From Dendrolimus kikuchii (lineage: Eukaryota; Arthropoda; Insecta; Lepidoptera; Lasiocampidae), in the NCBI GenBank assembly GCA_019925095.2, contig CM034392.1, positions 13,039,887-13,103,886 on the forward strand: a DNA stretch of 64,000 nucleotides, given 5' to 3'. The notes under the pieces were generated by a model. The model was given only the letters and a program-made list of their open reading frames with translations. It did not search any database and was not told the DNA's origin. Below are positions 10,910 through 20,752 of the stretch, in pieces (position 1 is the stretch's first letter; every line of letters starts with the position of its first letter). Position numbers and translations under genes: made by a program.

Positions 10910-11639
10910 TTTTATTGTTATAGAGATAATAATATAATTATAATAATATACATACATATTAGACTAAAGCCTTCGAAAATGGTAAAAAGTGAAAAAAAAT
11001 ATTATAGGATGAAACCCATTGGAAAAGGAAGAGAATATAACAAAAATGAAAGGAAAAATTATTTATGGGCGATCTGAGGTCGGGAAGTGGAAGGGAGTGA
11101 GTTTTTAAGGGTAAAAAACGGTTTACCTCGATTTCCGGCAAAACTACAAGTTCTATGGAAAAAAAGTAAAATGGCAAAGTTGTAGGTAATAAAAAGATCT
11201 ACAACTTTTGTATTTAGTATTTGCACTTTTTTCACATAACCTCAAAATTTATGTGGAAAATTCAAATAACCAAGTTTTTGGTTTTTTATTTTTATCTTTT
11301 ACAAAAAAAATCTTTTTCACGAAACTACCCTAATTTTCAATCGAAAATTCTCGTCTCAAAATATCAGCTTTTTTTTAAAAAGTCGGTGGACTTTTTGTTC
11401 GCTGGAATCTCTATTTTCTGATGGTGTAAAAAAAAATATACATTACTATGGTAAATTTTCTCATTAAATGCAACGAAATAAACAGGTAGTAAGGCCCAGT
11501 CCCTCCTAGCCCCTTCTCCACTTCTCTATGCAATACCTTTTGATGGGGTAAAATTTATGCGTAGATAGCCTATTTATTGCTATTTTAAGATAACTTATAT
11601 ACCTGAGTGACCTACGGAAAATTTTAGCCCATCCGCGCA
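10910..11639. other. AT-rich interval, no feature recognised
   Basis: About 730 bp of low-complexity, A/T-rich sequence with short open frames of biased composition only. Confidence 0.4.
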
Positions 11640-12335
11640 TCAAGGCCTGGATCACCCCGGAAAGCAGAGTGACCCAATTCACCAACAGAGATCAGTTCCA
11701 CCGCATCCCCAAATGCTGATGGACCCTTGTGATGAATTCACGGGAGGAGATTTTACGCATATTTGCGCCTCCAGACACCGGACTGACGTCAGCGCCCGTG
11801 GGTCGCATGCCCACCTCTCTCCCTCAATCGTTCGGCAGCCTCCTTGCAAGACATTACTGTCTCGCAGAAAGTCAATACCGCTCCCCAGTGATCTTCGCTG
11901 TGCAGCTTGGGCTCAACCAAACTACCCAGTGAATCGATCGGCCCTACTAAGTGAGGCCTCCAGCTCCAACCTCTAAGGTACCCGTACGCAGACATTCGAC
12001 CAACGTATGGAATCAGCGTAAAGTGTATAGTGTGCCGCACTCGTGGCATTGAAAGGAAGGCAGACATCCCACAATCTGATGCAGATACTTTTCGAAGCAC
12101 CCGTGCCCGGTAAATATCTTCGTCATCCTGAAGATCAGGGTGCCCTGTTTCCACGTGACCCATGGCAACAGGTGTGGGCGCACGGCTTCCACTGCATCAA
12201 CGCCGGCCTCAAGCGACTCTAAATCTCCGGATTAGATTTGGGTCATGATCGCGGTTTCCCGCGTCCTGACCGCCTCTAACTCTGTCCGGCAATAAACCAG
12301 GCCCCTAGCAAGGGCATCCTATCGGGAGCGACGAA
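11640..12335 (-). pseudogene. R1-clade LINE, ORF2 C-terminus remnant
   Basis: Minus-strand GC-rich block. Translation in changing frames gives the tail typical of R1/TRAS-type ORF2: a TKIFTGHGCFEKYL segment near 12115, remnants of the Cys/His knuckle (CHECGT), and near the end WGAVLTFCETVMSCKEAAER followed by Arg-rich sequence (near 11860-11790). Stops and frameshifts break it. It is unlike the AT-rich surroundings in composition. The reverse-transcriptase domain itself is not recognisable here. Confidence 0.62.
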
Positions 12336-12389
12336 GTTTGGAATCACACAATATTTATGCCAACTGTCACTTGTTTTTGTCAGTTCGTT

Positions 12390-13050
12390 CGCAAGTAATA
12401 AATTATTTTGTGCAACAAGTTGCTAAAACGTAAATTTATGGATAAAAGTGCGTAACGTGTGTGATAAAATATCTCAGCTTGAAAAAAATGTCTACGACAG
12501 AAATTTTTTCGGACATTCAGTAGACATTAGGGGATGATGTTGTATACCTTATTCTACGGTTACGTACTGGGTGGCTGATTTCAAAAGAGGTAGATCGAGA
12601 TCTCCGTTACAAAAGAAAATGTCAAAAAGGTTGAGATTCTGGTTTTGGAAGACAGAAGAATAATTATAAAACATATAGCTGAGATCCTAAAGATGTCCTT
12701 TGATAGCGTTCAATCCATTTTAATTGATTCACTGAGGTTCAAAAAAGTTTCGGCAAAAGGGGGGCCACGAAGTTAACCGACGACAACAAAAAGCGACGTA
12801 AGGAACTTTCTAAGTGTAATCTCAAAATGTTCCAGCCTGGTTTGGATAATTTTTGCCGTCGCCTTGTCATCGTGGATGAAACATGGGTACATTATTTTGA
12901 TCCTGAAACTAAGAAACAAAGCATGTCTTGAAAACGACCATCCTCTCCATCCATCATGACATTTTGCTGAAAGTTGCTCCCCTGGCAAAGTTATGGCCTC
13001 AGTGTTTTGGGATAGTAAAGGAATTCTTTTTATTGATTACATGCCAAAAG
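12390..13050 (+). pseudogene. Second mariner-family transposase relic, truncated
   Basis: Plus-strand remnant. The first catalytic block is at about 12870-12930 (VDETWVHYFDPETKKQSMSW in frame), with part of the helix-turn-helix region at 12640-12740. After a frameshift ASVFWDSKGILFIDYMPK follows at 12996-13050, and similarity then ends. The second and third catalytic Asp regions and a right terminal repeat are missing. It differs in sequence from the mariners at 9520 and 58973, so it is another subfamily. Confidence 0.7.
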
Positions 13051-13201
13051 TAAGAACTTCAACTAGACTCTACATAAGCAATCATAGTTCTAGTCGTACC
13101 TGTTTGATGCTTGATCAATGCAATAATATTTACGCCTATTACCAAGCAATACAATCCAAAAATTTTACCCATAAGTGCCCATAACTATAAATAAAACTTA
13201 T

Positions 13202-13445
13202 TGACGGCCTCTGTGGTTAAGCGGGCTAAGCCTTTGCTGGCCTACCTCACTGCAACGTAGAGGCTCCGTGTTCGATTCCTGGTATAGTAAATTTCGGAAA
13301 CATATTTTCTCCGTTATTTACTATGGTCTGGGTGTCTGGGATCGGCCCCAGAGTAGTCCGTTGCATATTACCCATAACACAAGCGTAACTTGCTTAATTT
13401 GGGGATATATAATGTGTGTGTTTGTGTGCCGATTATTATTATTTT
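13202..13445 (+). mobile_element. tRNA-derived SINE with (ATT)n tail
   Basis: Starts GACGGCCTCTGTGGTTAAGC. An A-box-like TGGTTAAGCGG (about 13214-13224) and a B-box-like GTTCGATTCC (about 13270-13279) are spaced as in RNA polymerase III promoters of tRNA-derived SINEs. A non-tRNA body (TGGGATCGGCCCCAGAG) and a TGTGTGTTTGTGTG stretch follow, then GATTATTATTATT. It does not fold as an intact tRNA, so it is a SINE, not a tRNA gene. The 3' tail touches the end of the R4-like element. Confidence 0.65.
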
Positions 13446-14530
13446 TCCGAAACGTAATCTTTTCTTAGCACTTTTCCTAGTTTGAACCACATCCACGGGC
13501 CTAAACCAAGTGAATGCAGCGTGTAGTGAGGAAAATTTATGTTGACGGTATGTTATTATGAGGGGCAATTTCGTTTTCGTTTATCTGCAAGAATTTTCTG
13601 ACTATTCTACATGTATTCAAGATTGCGGCTTTTTGGAGAGTTATGTAGAGGGTTTCTTTGAGGTCTAATAGTTTTAGGCTATGGAGAAGATGGTTGGGAA
13701 TAACGCCTGTTGTGGAGAGAACTATGGGTACTATGTATACTTTTTCCTGTCACCAAATTCTGCTCACTTCATCTTTGAGTTCTGCGTACTTGCTTATTTT
13801 TTCAGTTATTGTTTTTTGTATGTTGTGTGTGTTAGGAACAGCAATGTCAATAAGGTAAGTGATTTTGTTAATTTTGTCCTGTAAAGTGATATCTGGTCTA
13901 TTGTAGTGAATTGTCTTATCGGTGAGAATGGCGCGGTCGTAGCAGAGCTTGTATGTAGTATTTTCTAGAATGGCTTGTGGAGTAAATTTGTAATATGGAG
14001 TGTTTGTGTCTTGTATGAGTGCATATTTGACTGCAAGTTTTTGATAAATGATATTTGCTACCTGATTGTGTCTGTGTGTATAGTCTGTTTGTGTGAGGGT
14101 AGTGCATGCTCCTGTTATGTGTTGAATGTTTTCTGGTTGTGTATGACATTAGCGACACTTATCGTTTGTTATTGTAGGATCTTTAATTATGTATTTTCTG
14201 TAATTTTTTGTGTTAATAATCTGGTCCTGTATTGCTATCATAAATCCTTCAGTTTCTGGAAATAAACTACCTACTTTAAGCCATTTATTAGATGCAAGTG
14301 TGTTTATATGTGACTGTACTAGGTCGTGAGGATGCCGACCATGAAGCACTTTCTTCTTCCATTCTTCAATTTTTTGTTCTTGTGGGTTATTACTGTTGGT
14401 GTTTAGTGTATCTGTTTGATCATTTAGGTTTAGTGGAGTGTAGTTGTTGTTGTTTAGAACTATTGCATTATGTATTTTACTAGAATGTGATTTTGTGTGA
14501 AAAAATGATTTTAGTCTATTGATTTGTTTT

Positions 14531-15660
14531 TGACAGGGTTGTGCGGAAGGAGCTCTGGGACATATTGCCCGGATATGGGATTAATGGCCAATTGATGCGT
14601 GCTGTGCAGTCCACTTACGAGGACTGTATGGCATGCGTGCGAGTGGATGGCAGCCTGTCGCCCTGGTTTGACGTCAATATTGGCGTCAGGCAGGGCTGCG
14701 TGCTGTCGGCTTTGCTGTTCATCCTATACCTGGACGATTGTCTCCAGAGAATAAGATTGATGGATGTTGGGGTGCGAATGAGTGATCTAGTTGTAAGCAC
14801 CTTGCTTTATGCGGATGATGCTGTGCTTTTAGCCGAATCGCCATCAGAACTGCAAACACTAGTCACAATGATGAAAGATGACTGTCAGGCGAGAGGCTTA
14901 CATTTGAATGCGAAGAAAACAAAGGTTATGGTGTTTGAAAGAGAAGAAACCAGAACGAATGCAAGGATAATGGTCGATGATGTTATGCTGGAGCAAGTGT
15001 ATGAGTTTGTATATCTTGGATGTGCTTTTAGCAGGGATGGAAGGTACACCGCTGATATAGAAAGAAGAGTAAATTTGGGGAATAGTTTGAATGGAGCGTT
15101 AGGTAAACTTCTAGGCGCTAAGAACCTCAGCCAGAAGGCCCAGCTCGCCATACACAACGCGGTGCTGGTACCTACGCTCACGTATGGAAGCGAGAGTTGG
15201 GTATGGAAGAGAGAGCATGAAAGTAGAGTAAACGCGGTTGAGATGCGAGCACTGCGCAAAATCTGCGGAGTGACGCTCGCGGACCGCGTTCGTAATACCG
15301 AAGTAAGAAAGAGAGTTGGTCTGAAAGAGAGTGTCGGGGTGAAGGTAAGGAAAGGAATGCTCCGGTGGTTCGGGCATGTGGAAAGAATGCATGATGAAAG
15401 AATGACTAAACAGATATACAATGCAAAAGTGGATGGATGCAGAAGTCGTGGAAGGCCACGACACACCTTCCATGATCAAATTGATCGTATACTAGCGGAG
15501 GGTGATGTCAGGAGCCTTAAGAACAGACGAGTGTGCATGACAAGAGTTATGAATGTCAAAGAAGCAAGTGAGGTGTGTAAGAATGGGCCTAAATGGCGCT
15601 CTGTTGTTCGTGCCTACCCCGCAAGGGAACTGGCGTGAAGTTATGTATGTATGTATGTGT
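14531..15660 (+). mobile_element. RTE LINE, 5' truncated, inserted in the R4-like element
   Basis: Flanked by the 9 bp duplication ATTTGTTTT (14522-14530 and 15661-15669). It starts within the reverse-transcriptase ORF (TGACAGGGTTGTGCGG) and ends with TATGTATGTATGTGT, the (ATGT)n tail of this RTE family. Orientation is opposite to its host element. Confidence 0.92.
14541..15638 (+). CDS. RTE reverse transcriptase, C-terminal part (open)
   Basis: A 365-residue open frame with no internal stop. It begins inside the palm domain (the first in-frame Met is used only by default, as the true start was lost by truncation). Motifs: VNIGVRQGCVLSALLFILYL (RT motif 4 region), YADDAVLLAES (catalytic YADD), the KKTKVMVF and EFVYLGCAFSRDGRY thumb region, LRKICGVTLADRVRNTEVR, then the C-terminal GHVERMHDERMTKQIY and RGRPRHTFHDQI, ending YPARELA and TGA. 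The endonuclease domain is absent. The intact frame suggests a fairly recent insertion. Confidence 0.9.
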   Translation: MRKELWDILPGYGINGQLMRAVQSTYEDCMACVRVDGSLSPWFDVNIGVRQGCVLSALLFILYLDDCLQRIRLMDVGVRMSDLVVSTLLYADDAVLLAESPSELQTLVTMMKDDCQARGLHLNAKKTKVMVFEREETRTNARIMVDDVMLEQVYEFVYLGCAFSRDGRYTADIERRVNLGNSLNGALGKLLGAKNLSQKAQLAIHNAVLVPTLTYGSESWVWKREHESRVNAVEMRALRKICGVTLADRVRNTEVRKRVGLKESVGVKVRKGMLRWFGHVERMHDERMTKQIYNAKVDGCRSRGRPRHTFHDQIDRILAEGDVRSLKNRRVCMTRVMNVKEASEVCKNGPKWRSVVRAYPARELA

Positions 15661-16534
15661 ATTTGTTTTCGCCACAGGTGCTGAATGTCTATAAAGGCTC
15701 TCCCTCCATTTCGTCGTTTAATTGTTAGCCGTTCTATGGCAGATTTAGGGTGTAACTTGTTGTGTTTTGTTAGTGTGGTGCGTGTTCGTTCTAACTGTTC
15801 TGGATCTGTTTCTGTCCATTTTATAATTCCGAATGAATAGGTTAATATGGGAATGGCGTAAGTATTTAAGGCCTTTACAAGGTGTTTACTAGAGAGTTGG
15901 AATTTACAAATGGCGTTTAGTCTTTTTTTATTCTCTGTAGTTAATATATTTTTAATTCTAACGTGGTCTAGTCCTTTTAGTTGTGTATAACCTAGATATT
16001 TATACAAGTCAGTCGATTCCATTGCTGTTATTGTGTCTGTGTCGCTTATTACATAGTCGCCGGGCTGTATCTTGCCCCTAATAATGTGAAGTGTTTTACA
16101 TTTGTCTAAATCAAATTGCATGTTAATATCTTTACTGAACTCTGCTGTTGCTTCTATTAATTCTTTTATTTTTTTAATTTATTTTCTGACTGAGCGTAGG
16201 TATAGTTTAATGTCGTCCATGTATATGAGGTGTGATATTGATGTATTTTCTGTGGTATTTTTGAGGCAATATCCAGCTCGGCAACGCTGTAGCAAGTGAG
16301 ACAGAGGGTTAAGGGCGAGACAGAACCACAGCGGGCTTAGTGAATCACCTTGGTAGATTCCTTTCTTAATAGATATTTGACGTGTTGTGATAGGATTAGG
16401 ATTGCTATTTATTTGTAGCGTGGTTTCCCCTGGGGAATTATATTTCGTAGAAAATCTATAATTTTAGGGCTTACTCTGTAAACCTCTAACATTTTTATTA
16501 GCCAAGAATTATTATTATTATATTGTATGTCTTT

Positions 16535-17152
16535 CAAGACCACGGGCCATAAAAATGGCCCGGACTTTTGGAGGGCTTGCGTGGGGCCATGGGAAGGCCA
16601 ACACGTAGAGGCCCCTTGACAAATTTAATGTAAATGTGGTGTGACACTGACCGGCAATTATCCCTGTCTACACCATATAATAATGCACCCAAGGACAAGC
16701 CCCGGCTAGTGTAGGACTATTATGGGAAATGAGGACAAAAAGTACCGGGCTATTGGGGAGAACTGCTAGTGGTACTGGGGGTCTGGGAATATGGTGTCTG
16801 CCCGTCGCAATGTTCAGGGAACATACAAAGATGGGCAGACGGTGAATCGCCACTCCCTGCATGGGCCCCAAAAAATGCCATAGAAAACAGGGGCAACATG
16901 GGTGTGAGTGGCTAAGAGGTGTAGAGAGGTGGGCTGCAGGTTCACCGAAGCTACTTCTGACGTGATGCCACTTATCATTTCCACCTCTGGAGCTTGAGTC
17001 CTAGCTCTAGCGATCTCCACTCCGTGCTGGCTGGTTAAGGCAAGCACGGAGGCGGGAGCCTTGCCTTGGCCCCCGGAGTCAGGTACGAGGTGTCGCTACT
17101 CACCTAAGGCTTCGCCACAAAGCCCCCCTGCGGGTTTATTATTATTATTATT
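16535..17152 (+). repeat. ~600 bp interspersed repeat with (TTA)n tail, copy B
   Basis: GC-richer block ending CCCCCCTGCGGG then TTATTATTATTATT. It is the inverted copy of 20190-20752: shared landmarks in reverse complement include GGCCTCTACGTG, GACGGTGAATCGCC/GGCGAGTCACCGTC and GGAGTGGAGAT. It has no conserved long frame. The triplet tail suggests a retroposed LINE 3' region or SINE; its family was not recognised. Confidence 0.65.
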
Positions 17153-17314
17153 CCTCCCTAGGTGTCTTTTTTGTTTCTATTTATAGTAGTTTCAATGTTT
17201 GTCTTCTTGTTTAAATGTGTATAAAACTTCTGACCTCAACATATAACGATATCAGGTAGCACATGGAGCCACTTTTCGAAAATTCATTTAAAAAAAGTCA
17301 TGTACATCAGTGCT

Positions 17315-17455
17315 TTAAGTTAAGATTGCCTGGAAGAGATTGCTTTAAGCGATACAGCGCCTATCGTTTTTGCCATGGCAATATAGTTATCGTGCATGCT
17401 TATAATTGTTTATTCGGTGAACACAAAGTGTTATCTATCTATATATCTTCATCAG
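17315..17455 (+). repeat. LINE/SINE 3'-tail repeat ending in (ATCT)n, copy 1
   Basis: Contains TGCCTGGAAGAGATTGCTTT, AGCGATA..., then GTGAACACAAAGTG and TATCTATCTATATATC. The same order of blocks recurs at 42183-42318. I recognise this as a common lepidopteran retroelement tail; the parent element is not certain. Confidence 0.55.
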
Positions 17456-18948
17456 TGCTTTTCGAGAGCTCCGCCCGTGTCAAGCTACATTTTCTATGGG
17501 AAAATCTTTCGTACCTGCCGTTTAGGACAGTAAAGATTTCTTAATTTCTCTTATTCTGAAAGCACGTTTGGAGTTGCGTGATCACAGAAATGAAAACAGC
17601 ACTTTTCGTACCTGGGAAACGATTATCCCTGATGTCATAAAATTAAAAAAAAAATGCGAACCATAGATAATATATACGACTTATGTCCCAACTTTGTTTA
17701 CAGCCAGTGTTAAATCGCGGCATAAATTGTAATAAAAAAATATCAATAATATTGTAACATTATACTTACGATTACTTTTCACTCAATGTTTATTTAATTT
17801 ACATAAATTTGAGCTAAATATTTACCATCATTGGTGACAATAAATACTGGCTGGTAGAATGCTAGACAAAAAAATATTCGACTTTTCATATGTGACGTAT
17901 TAAATGAGTTCATCAGATTTAGATATGGATTTAACGCCTGAAGAAGTAGTTGATTTTTTAACTATTATAATCAGTTTTTATTTATTTTCCTCTTATTCGA
18001 AATAAAAAGCAGAGTGTTAACATCGGGTGAAAGGTCTATTTAGGCACTCGAACTATTAACGCTCCCGCTACGCTCGTGCGTTAAACCACATCATACCTAA
18101 ATAGGTCATTTTTAGCTCTCGTTAACAATATACTATACTGCCTCGTAAATTGAAAGTCGGTTTCAGTATTGAAAAGAAAATAAATAGAAATAGCTTGTTG
18201 CCCATCCTATAGCAGGATTACATCAAACGACAGCCGTTAAATTCACCAGCAAAGATATTTGATTTGAATAACATAAACCGAACCATTATTTCCCACAAGC
18301 GCCGGTGGCAGACACGGTACGGAAATCTATTTGCCTTTCTTTTCGAACAAACCGTCTCCTTATTCTCGCGAGAACAGAAAAAAAATAGTTTTTTTCACAT
18401 AGATTTGCAAAAAAATCATCACTGCTTAAGTATTTTGATTACAATTTTGGAAGTGAACATCTCTCCCCACTTCATCTGCTAGATCACAAATAAGAACGCT
18501 GCCACGGATGTGGCAATACCTGACGCGGTCTTTCTGCGTGACTGCACACATTCGTCTGGTCTGTACTTTTTGACCGTATATGTTCTATATTATTAGCTGC
18601 GCGACTCTCAGTTACTGAATTTACATGAAATATATTATTGAAGTGAAATTTTTTACAATCGTGATTTGAAACTCGATGAAATGTAAAAAAGCGACACTAA
18701 AAAGAGATTTATTGATTTAACACTATGCTCATAAATATATAGTTTGAACTATTTTGAAATTCATAAATCAAATGGAAACTAGAACATTTGTTTCCTATTT
18801 TAGTTATTATAAGCCTCATGTCATTTGTTCAAACTGAAAACGTAGAATCTGAATAATATGTGTTATAATTATAAATCATTTAAGATATATTAATACTTAT
18901 AAATATATCTTAATGCCGTGTGTGAATTGCACACATACAATTTTTTTA
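17456..18948. other. AT-rich interval, no confident feature
   Basis: About 1.5 kb. Around 18030-18120 a short inverted pair (CTATTTAGG ... CCTAAATAG) flanks a CG-rich patch. The open frame at 18264-18482 has no recognised similarity. Confidence 0.4.
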
Positions 18949-20127
18949 CTAGGTTTTCGCGCGACTGTGCCGCGGGTTAAACTCACCTATGGGCCTCTTT
19001 AATGAGCAAGCATTGATTTGCACCCGGGAGATTCACTTCATTTTATATCCCAAACTATCCCATCACCCAGGATGAAAAGTATCTATGCCCATTTTCGGTA
19101 CTAATGTAGTTTTAATACCGATATATACAAAATTACAGCAAAACCGAGACAGTACTTCAGTAGTTTTTTAGCTTAACAGATAGACAGACCGTGTCACTGT
19201 CGCATTTTTTATACATGATATTTTTTTATATCTAAAAATTTGAGAAATTATTGGTCTCCCATCACTGATATACAATGGTTTTTTGGTATATCACCGTCAA
19301 CCATACAAACTTTCATCCCCTATTTTCAACTCGTTTTAGTTTTATTTTTGCAATAAAAAGTAGTAGCCTGTGTTAAATCTCGTCGATCATCTGTGAACTA
19401 CAAAAATGACGAAAAGGACCAAAAAAAAAAACTAAAATGACATGCCCAAAAATCAAAACCTATCTTATTTTCTGGGATAACCTTTACATAAATCTATCCC
19501 TTTTCCGGGATGTAAAGTATCCTATGTTCATCCTAGATATTTAACTCACATATATACCAAGTTTCTGCCAAATTGATACCATATTTTTTCCAAGAAAGCA
19601 TTACAGGGAAACAATATATTTTTATCCCGGAAACTATATCATTTTTCAGGGTAAAAAGTATCCTATGTTCATAATCGACATCGAAAATATACGTTACATA
19701 TATACTGAGTTTCCGCCAAATCGATCCAGTAGTTTTTCCGTGAAAGTGGAACCAGTCAAGACAGACATTTTATTTTTATTGCAGGAGTTCAGCAGACAGG
19801 CAGACGGCCTACTTGATGGAAAGCGGTTACCATCGCCTATGGACATTTGCAACACCAAAGGTGCTACAAATGTGCTGCTGCTCTCTTAAAGGAGGAACCT
19901 GGTCACTAATGGAACCTGGAACACAATACAAGGTTGTTATGGTGGCATACTCTAGACCAGGGGTGGTCGTCATCCAGTCGAGCAAATACCCTACCACCTG
20001 GCTGTAGGTTGTTTAGTCGCCTCTTACGACAAGCCGCCAGGCCGCAGGAAATTGTATTCTTTCTCGGTTCCTGCAGGGATCAAACAGACAGGCGTAGTTA
20101 CTTTCGCATTTATAATATTAAAAGGGA
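18949..20127 (-). mobile_element. Helitron-like repeat, copy 4, carrying a SINE-like insertion
   Basis: On the minus strand the 5' end is A|TCCCTTTTAATATTATAAA with TC at 20127. The 3' end is a CCCGCGGC-ACA-GTCGCGCG imperfect hairpin, then CTAG at 18952-18949 followed by T. The internal array position (about 19393-19465) holds only a few degenerate units, so this copy shows the unexpanded state. A 316 bp SINE-like element is inserted at 19768-20083. Confidence 0.78.
19768..20083 (-). mobile_element. SINE-like repeat with CR1-type tail, inserted in Helitron copy 4
   Basis: Flanked by ACAGACA (19761-19767 and 20084-20090). Minus strand: a head starting near CCCTGCAGGAACC, a body with GGTGGTAGGGTATTTGC, then the tail TTGCAAATGTCCATAGGCGA and CTCCTGCAATAAAAATAAAA. 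The tail matches the 3' end of CR1-like LINE remnants in this window. Length agrees with the copy at 50715-51035 (321 bp). Confidence 0.75.
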
Positions 20128-20189
20128 TATGCGCCACCACTGCAAAACAAAAACATGTACGAAGTTTGGCGCCGACTATAATAATATAC

Positions 20190-20752
20190 ATAATACTCCG
20201 GGGCCTAAGGCAAGACCCCCACCTCCGTGCTTGCCTCAGCCAGCCGGCACGGAGTGGAGATGCTAGAGTTAAGACTCAAGCTCCAGGGGTGGAAGTGATA
20301 AATGACATCACGTCGGAAGTAGCTTCGGTGAACCTGCAGCCCACCTCTCTACACCCCTTAGCCACTCATACACATGTTGCCCCTGTCTTCTGTGGCATTT
20401 TTAGGGCTCATGCAGGCGGAGTGGCGAGTCACCGTCTGCCCATTTTTCCATGTTCCCTGAACATTGCGACGGGCAGACGCCATAGTCCCCATATTCCCAG
20501 ACCCCTAGTACCACTAGCAGTTCACCCCAATAACCCGGTACTTTTTGTCCTCATTTCCCACAATAGTCCTCCACTGGCCGGGGCTTGTCCTTGGGTGCAT
20601 TACTATATGGTGTAGACAGGGATAATCGCAGGTCAGTGTCACGCCACATTTACATTAAATCTGTCTAAGGGGCCTCTACGTGTTGGCCTTCCCATGGCCC
20701 CACACAAGCCTTCCAAAAGTCCGAGGCATTTTTATAGCCCGTGGTCTTTAAA
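20190..20752 (-). repeat. ~560 bp interspersed repeat, copy A
   Basis: Inverted relative of 16535-17152, about 3 kb away. It begins near ACTCCGGGGCCTAAGGC and ends near GCCCGTGGTCTTTAAATG. It lies just outside the 5' end of Helitron copy 4 and lacks the triplet tail. Substitutions and small indels distinguish it from copy B. The open frame across it (20052-20615) has no recognised similarity. Confidence 0.65.

Larger units (their letters stand above)
13432..16504 (-). mobile_element. R4/Dong-like LINE (5' truncated), split by RTE
   Basis: Non-LTR retrotransposon with a restriction-like endonuclease. On the minus strand it begins within the reverse-transcriptase domain (SWLIKMLEVYRVSPK) right after AAT triplets and ends near AATAATAATAATC. 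R4/Dong elements are known to insert in TAA repeats; both ends here abut such repeats, and the 3' side repeat looks like the SINE's (ATT)n tail. An RTE copy (14531-15660) is inserted with a 9 bp duplication. Confidence 0.65.
13537..16504 (-). pseudogene. R4-like reverse transcriptase/endonuclease ORF, interrupted
   Basis: In order on the minus strand: GIYQGDSLSPLWFCLALNPL (near 16340), the catalytic YMDDIKLY (16202-16226), KYLGY, and the thumb segment PILTYSFGIIKWTETD (near 15800). After skipping the RTE the frame continues from HLWRKQI into NRLKSF and on to WLKVGSLFPETEGFMIAIQD (near 14270). A CCHC knuckle CRKCHTQPENIQHITGAC (near 14150) and the endonuclease motif RPDITLQDK...YLIDIAVP (near 13890-13840) follow, ending at a stop at 13537-13539. 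At least one in-frame stop lies just after YMDDIKLY (RSVRK*IKK), and the N-terminus is missing. Confidence 0.75.

Noticed and set aside
13214..13290. tRNA gene
   Set aside because: A- and B-box-like motifs are present but acceptor and anticodon stems do not pair properly and a SINE body follows.
14885..15466. Minus-strand frames over the RTE copies (also 45488-46069 plus)
   Set aside because: They are antisense shadows of the RTE reverse transcriptase; both copies show the same shadow.
15492..16121. A single 209-codon minus-strand gene
   Set aside because: It fuses the R4-like RT frame with antisense RTE sequence across the insertion junction.
16506..16520. AAT run as certain proof of TAA-targeted insertion
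   Set aside because: Reading NNNN-SWLIK in frame, the run could also be coding. It is kept only as supporting evidence in the R4-like finding.
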